NCBI RefSeq assembly: GCF_001594145.1
Contig: NZ_LVCF01000040.1
Span: 62,001 to 126,000, forward strand
DNA length: 64,000 bases
Direction: 5' to 3'
DNA from: Branchiibius sp. NY16-3462-2
GTDB lineage: Bacteria; Actinomycetota; Actinomycetes; Actinomycetales; Dermatophilaceae
This document shows positions 61,700-64,000 of this stretch, one piece after another; the stretch's first letter is position 1, and every line of letters begins with the position of its first letter. The translations under genes and the position numbers were made by a program. A model generated the notes under the pieces. The model saw only the letters and a list, made by a program, of their open reading frames with translations. It was not told the origin of the DNA and searched no databases.

Positions 61700-62533
61700 G
61701 TGACCGCCGTACCCACCCCGTTGATCCAGCCGGCAGCCCTGGCCGCCTGGACGGACGAACCGCCCGTGCTGCTGGATGCGCGCTGGCAACTCGGCGGTCC
61801 GGACCAGCGTCCGGTCTACGAGCAGGGCCACCTGCCCGGCGCGGCGTACGTCGATCTGGAGACTGCGCTGGCCGGCCCACCCGGTGAGGGTGGGCGGCAC
61901 CCAATGCCCTCGACCGAGGCGTTCCAGGACGCGATGCGTGCAGCGGGCGTCTCGGGCGACAGCTCGGTGGTCGTCTACGACGCGGGCAACTCCCTGGCCG
62001 CTTCCCGGTGCTGGTGGTTGTTGCGGTTCTTCGGGCACCAGGACGTGCGGGTGCTCGATGGCGGGTACGCCGCGTGGTCGGCTGCCGGGCTCCCGACCGA
62101 GACCGGCCCCTCACCCGAGCGGTCGGGTGACTTCGTCGCGTCGCCGGGCGCGGAGGTGTTGCTGACGGCCGACGACGCCGCCGAACTGGCCCGCACCGGG
62201 CTGCTGCTCGACGGCCGACCCGCGCCGCGGTTCCACGGTCGCGAAGAAACCATTGACCCGGTGGCGGGACACATTCCGGGCGCGGTGAGTGCGCCGGCGC
62301 TGGCCAACCTGACACCCGACGGCCGCTTCCTGGACGCCGATGACCTCGCGCTGCGGTTCACCGCGCTGGGCGTTGAGACGCACGAACAGGTCGGCGTCTA
62401 TTGCGGATCCGGGGTGCAGGCGGCCCATCTGGCACTCGCGTTGGAAGCCAGTGGGGTGCAGTCGCCGGTCGGGGTCTACATCGGCTCCTGGTCTGACTGG
62501 ATCACCGACCCGGACCGACCGGTGGAGACCTAA
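61700..62533 (+). CDS. sseA: Two-domain thiosulfate sulfurtransferase
   Basis: A 277-residue tandem rhodanese. The N-domain (1-130) is inactive-like. The C-domain active loop is YCGSGVQAAHLA with the catalytic Cys at about residue 235. It moves sulfane sulfur from thiosulfate or mercaptopyruvate to acceptors; the CGSGVQA loop is closer to the SseA group. GTG start at 61700; the earlier in-frame start at 60890 crosses other genes. The stop overlaps the dusB stop by convergence. Confidence 0.85.
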   Translation: MTAVPTPLIQPAALAAWTDEPPVLLDARWQLGGPDQRPVYEQGHLPGAAYVDLETALAGPPGEGGRHPMPSTEAFQDAMRAAGVSGDSSVVVYDAGNSLAASRCWWLLRFFGHQDVRVLDGGYAAWSAAGLPTETGPSPERSGDFVASPGAEVLLTADDAAELARTGLLLDGRPAPRFHGREETIDPVAGHIPGAVSAPALANLTPDGRFLDADDLALRFTALGVETHEQVGVYCGSGVQAAHLALALEASGVQSPVGVYIGSWSDWITDPDRPVET

Positions 62534-63696
62534 CCGCCGGAGTTGTGTTCTTCCGCAGCAGCCACGTCGGCCTGCTGCTTCGGCGACAGGTCGCGGTTGT
62601 CCAGCCAGCCTTCAGGCAGCACGACGTGTCGCTCCGAGCCTGCGCGCCCACGCGGACCGTCGGCGGCCTCCCCCGGCCACGGTTGGTCCAGGTCGAGGGT
62701 GGCGATCAGATCGTCTAGTGCCGCAAGCGAATTGACCAGAGCCAACTGGTTGCGCAGCGAGGAGCCGACCCGGAAGCCCTTGAGGTACCACGCGATGTGC
62801 TTGCGGATGTCCCGGCAGCCCTTGATCTCATCGCCATAGAACTCCACGAGGTACGCCGCGTGCCGACGCAGCGTGTCCGTCACCTCGCGCAGGGTCGGGC
62901 TCACGCGCTCGTCGCTACCGGTGAACGCAGCGGCAAGGTCCGCGAACAGCCAGGGTCGCCCGAGGCAGCCGCGGCCGACCACGACTCCGTCGCAACCGGT
63001 TTCGGCGACCATGCGCAACGCATCGTCGGCGGACCAGATGTCGCCGTTGCCGAGCACCGGGATCGAGGTGACCGCTTCCTTCAGCCGGGCGATCGCGGAC
63101 CAGTCGGCGGTACCCGAGTAGGCCTGGGACGCCGTACGCGCGTGCAGGGCAACGGAAGCCGCTCCTTCAGCCTCGGCGATCCGGCCAGCATCCAGGTAGG
63201 TGTGGTGCTCGGCGTCGATGCCGACGCGCATCTTGACCGTGACGGGGATGTCGTAGGGCGACGCCTCCCGGACGGCGGCCGCGACGATCGCGCGGAACCA
63301 CTCGGTCTTCCAGGGCAGCGCCGACCCGCCACCCTTGCGCGTGACCTTGGGCACGGGACAGCCGAAGTTGAGATCGATGTGATCGCAACGGTCTTCGCTG
63401 GCCAGGATGTGCGCGGCCTTGGCGGTGGTGAGCGGGTCGGTGCTGTACAGCTGGATGGAGCGCGGCGACTCGTCCGGGTCGTGCTCGATCAGCTTCATCG
63501 TGATCGGGGTGCGCTCGACGAGGGCACGCGAGGTGATCATCTCGCTGACGTAGAGGCTGTCGGCACCGCCGGACTGCCGGCACAGCCGCCGGAACGCCCG
63601 GTTGGTGATCCCCGCCATCGGCGCGAGCACCACAGGTGTCGCGATGGTGAGGTCACGCAGGCGCAGCGGCGGCGCGACGGCAGGAGCAAGAGTCAC
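62530..63696 (-). CDS. dusB: tRNA-dihydrouridine synthase
   Basis: A 388-residue flavoenzyme. TIM-barrel PVVLAPMAGITNRAFRRLC, the catalytic Cys region in NFGCPVPKVTRKGGG, and MRVGIDAEHH, VLGNGDIWSADDA and VVVGRGCLGRPW motifs are intact. It reduces uridines in tRNA D-loops. Start GTG at 63696 (VTLAPAVAPPLRL) was chosen by family length; an extension to 63789 lies over the upstream gene. Confidence 0.88.
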   Translation of the reverse strand: MTLAPAVAPPLRLRDLTIATPVVLAPMAGITNRAFRRLCRQSGGADSLYVSEMITSRALVERTPITMKLIEHDPDESPRSIQLYSTDPLTTAKAAHILASEDRCDHIDLNFGCPVPKVTRKGGGSALPWKTEWFRAIVAAAVREASPYDIPVTVKMRVGIDAEHHTYLDAGRIAEAEGAASVALHARTASQAYSGTADWSAIARLKEAVTSIPVLGNGDIWSADDALRMVAETGCDGVVVGRGCLGRPWLFADLAAAFTGSDERVSPTLREVTDTLRRHAAYLVEFYGDEIKGCRDIRKHIAWYLKGFRVGSSLRNQLALVNSLAALDDLIATLDLDQPWPGEAADGPRGRAGSERHVVLPEGWLDNRDLSPKQQADVAAAEEHNSGG

Positions 63697-63706
63697 GGGC
63701 GCGATT

Positions 63707-64000
63707 CTACTGAGCGATCTGCTCGCCGAGTAATGCTCGGAAGTCGGGCACCGCGTCGTAGGGCGTGCTGGCCGGTGCACCGGGCACATCGGCGATCGCC
63801 GGGCCGGTGTCGACCGACCAAGAGTTCACCCGTGCCCGCGGTGCCTCGACGGCGAGCGCCCGCGCCAACTCCGCTGCGGCCCGGTCGATCCGGCGCGCCA
63901 GCGCATCGTCGGCGAAGTCGTCGGCCGCGGCGAACACTGCGGTCGGCAGCACCTGCGCCCGCAGGTAGCTGAACAGCGGCCGCAGCGCGTACTCCGTGAC
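63707..64000 (-). CDS. FMN reductase-like protein, partial
   Basis: The C-terminal 97 residues of a gene cut by the window end. TEYALRPLFSYLRAQVLPTA is typical of the NADPH-dependent FMN reductase (SsuE/MsuE-like) family; the rest is a helical tail ending RALLGEQIAQ. It lies 10 nt upstream of dusB and may be cotranscribed. The flavodoxin-like N-terminus lies outside. Confidence 0.7.
   Translation of the reverse strand, partial: VTEYALRPLFSYLRAQVLPTAVFAAADDFADDALARRIDRAAAELARALAVEAPRARVNSWSVDTGPAIADVPGAPASTPYDAVPDFRALLGEQIAQ

Noticed and set aside
1..64000. CRISPR array, insertion sequence or toxin-antitoxin pair
   Set aside because: No spaced identical repeats, terminal inverted repeats with transposase, or recognisable toxin/antitoxin genes were seen.

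Overview
The window is high-GC DNA from an actinobacterium, most likely a Micrococcales member (Dermacoccaceae or Intrasporangiaceae-like; the family is an inference). The gene content and order support this. They include DUF3052-ahpE next to aceE, a PucR-type fasR upstream of fabD-fabH-acpP-fabF-accD, a fused RNase H/phosphatase with a zinc-ribbon protein and a Nif3 protein, DUF3145, and dnaG near dgt. These blocks resemble the Mycobacterium tuberculosis Rv2228c-Rv2247 and Rv2343c-Rv2344c neighbourhoods. Many genes start with GTG and overlap by four bases.

Region 1 (1-8340) is the right part of an integrated phage-like element. A leftward XRE repressor and a rightward excisionase-like protein flank a control region with two matching palindromic operators. 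Rightward genes follow, tightly packed: a DUF6907 protein, a replication-type protein, an HNH endonuclease, large terminase, portal, MuF-like head protein, scaffold-like protein, an orphan, HK97-type major capsid and one head-tail connector. The module then stops at a strong hairpin, with no tail, lysis or small terminase gene. This head-only layout resembles a capsid-forming satellite (cf-PICI-like). The integrase and left end lie outside the window. Chromosomal genes resume with rnpB.

Region 2 (8.5-22.7 kb) is core genome: rnpB, an RNB exonuclease, yaaA, an alpha/beta hydrolase, metZ with a rhodanese, the Nif3/zinc-ribbon/RNase H-phosphatase operon, an aldo-keto reductase, a secreted lipase with a CRP-like site, a KtrB/KtrA-type potassium system, tRNA-Val, and ahpE with a DUF3052 gene.

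Region 3 (22.9-35.9 kb) is central carbon and lipid metabolism: aceE with a strong terminator, an amino-acid permease with a universal stress protein, a GDPD, fasR, and the type II fatty-acid operon. FabD carries an unusual C-terminal biotinyl/lipoyl-like domain.

Region 4 (35.9-45.4 kb) is more variable. It holds a Vps62-like membrane protein without a usual start codon, DUF3145, a GSP17M-like membrane protein, an OatA-like acyltransferase whose SGNH domain is duplicated as a separate lipoprotein, a 13E12-type HNH protein, tRNA-Met, and two divergent MarR-family genes, one frameshifted, sharing paired operators.

Region 5 (45.5-64 kb) contains a gluABCD-type amino-acid ABC transporter, fdhA-type formaldehyde dehydrogenase with a CRP-like site, two CNNM/CBS membrane proteins, a PEP mutase/isocitrate lyase-family enzyme, an NDH-2/AIF-like flavoprotein divergent from a MarR regulator over a large perfect palindrome, tRNA-Asn, dnaG, a nitronate monooxygenase-like protein, dgt, small conserved proteins, a two-domain rhodanese, dusB, and the end of an FMN reductase-like gene cut by the window edge.
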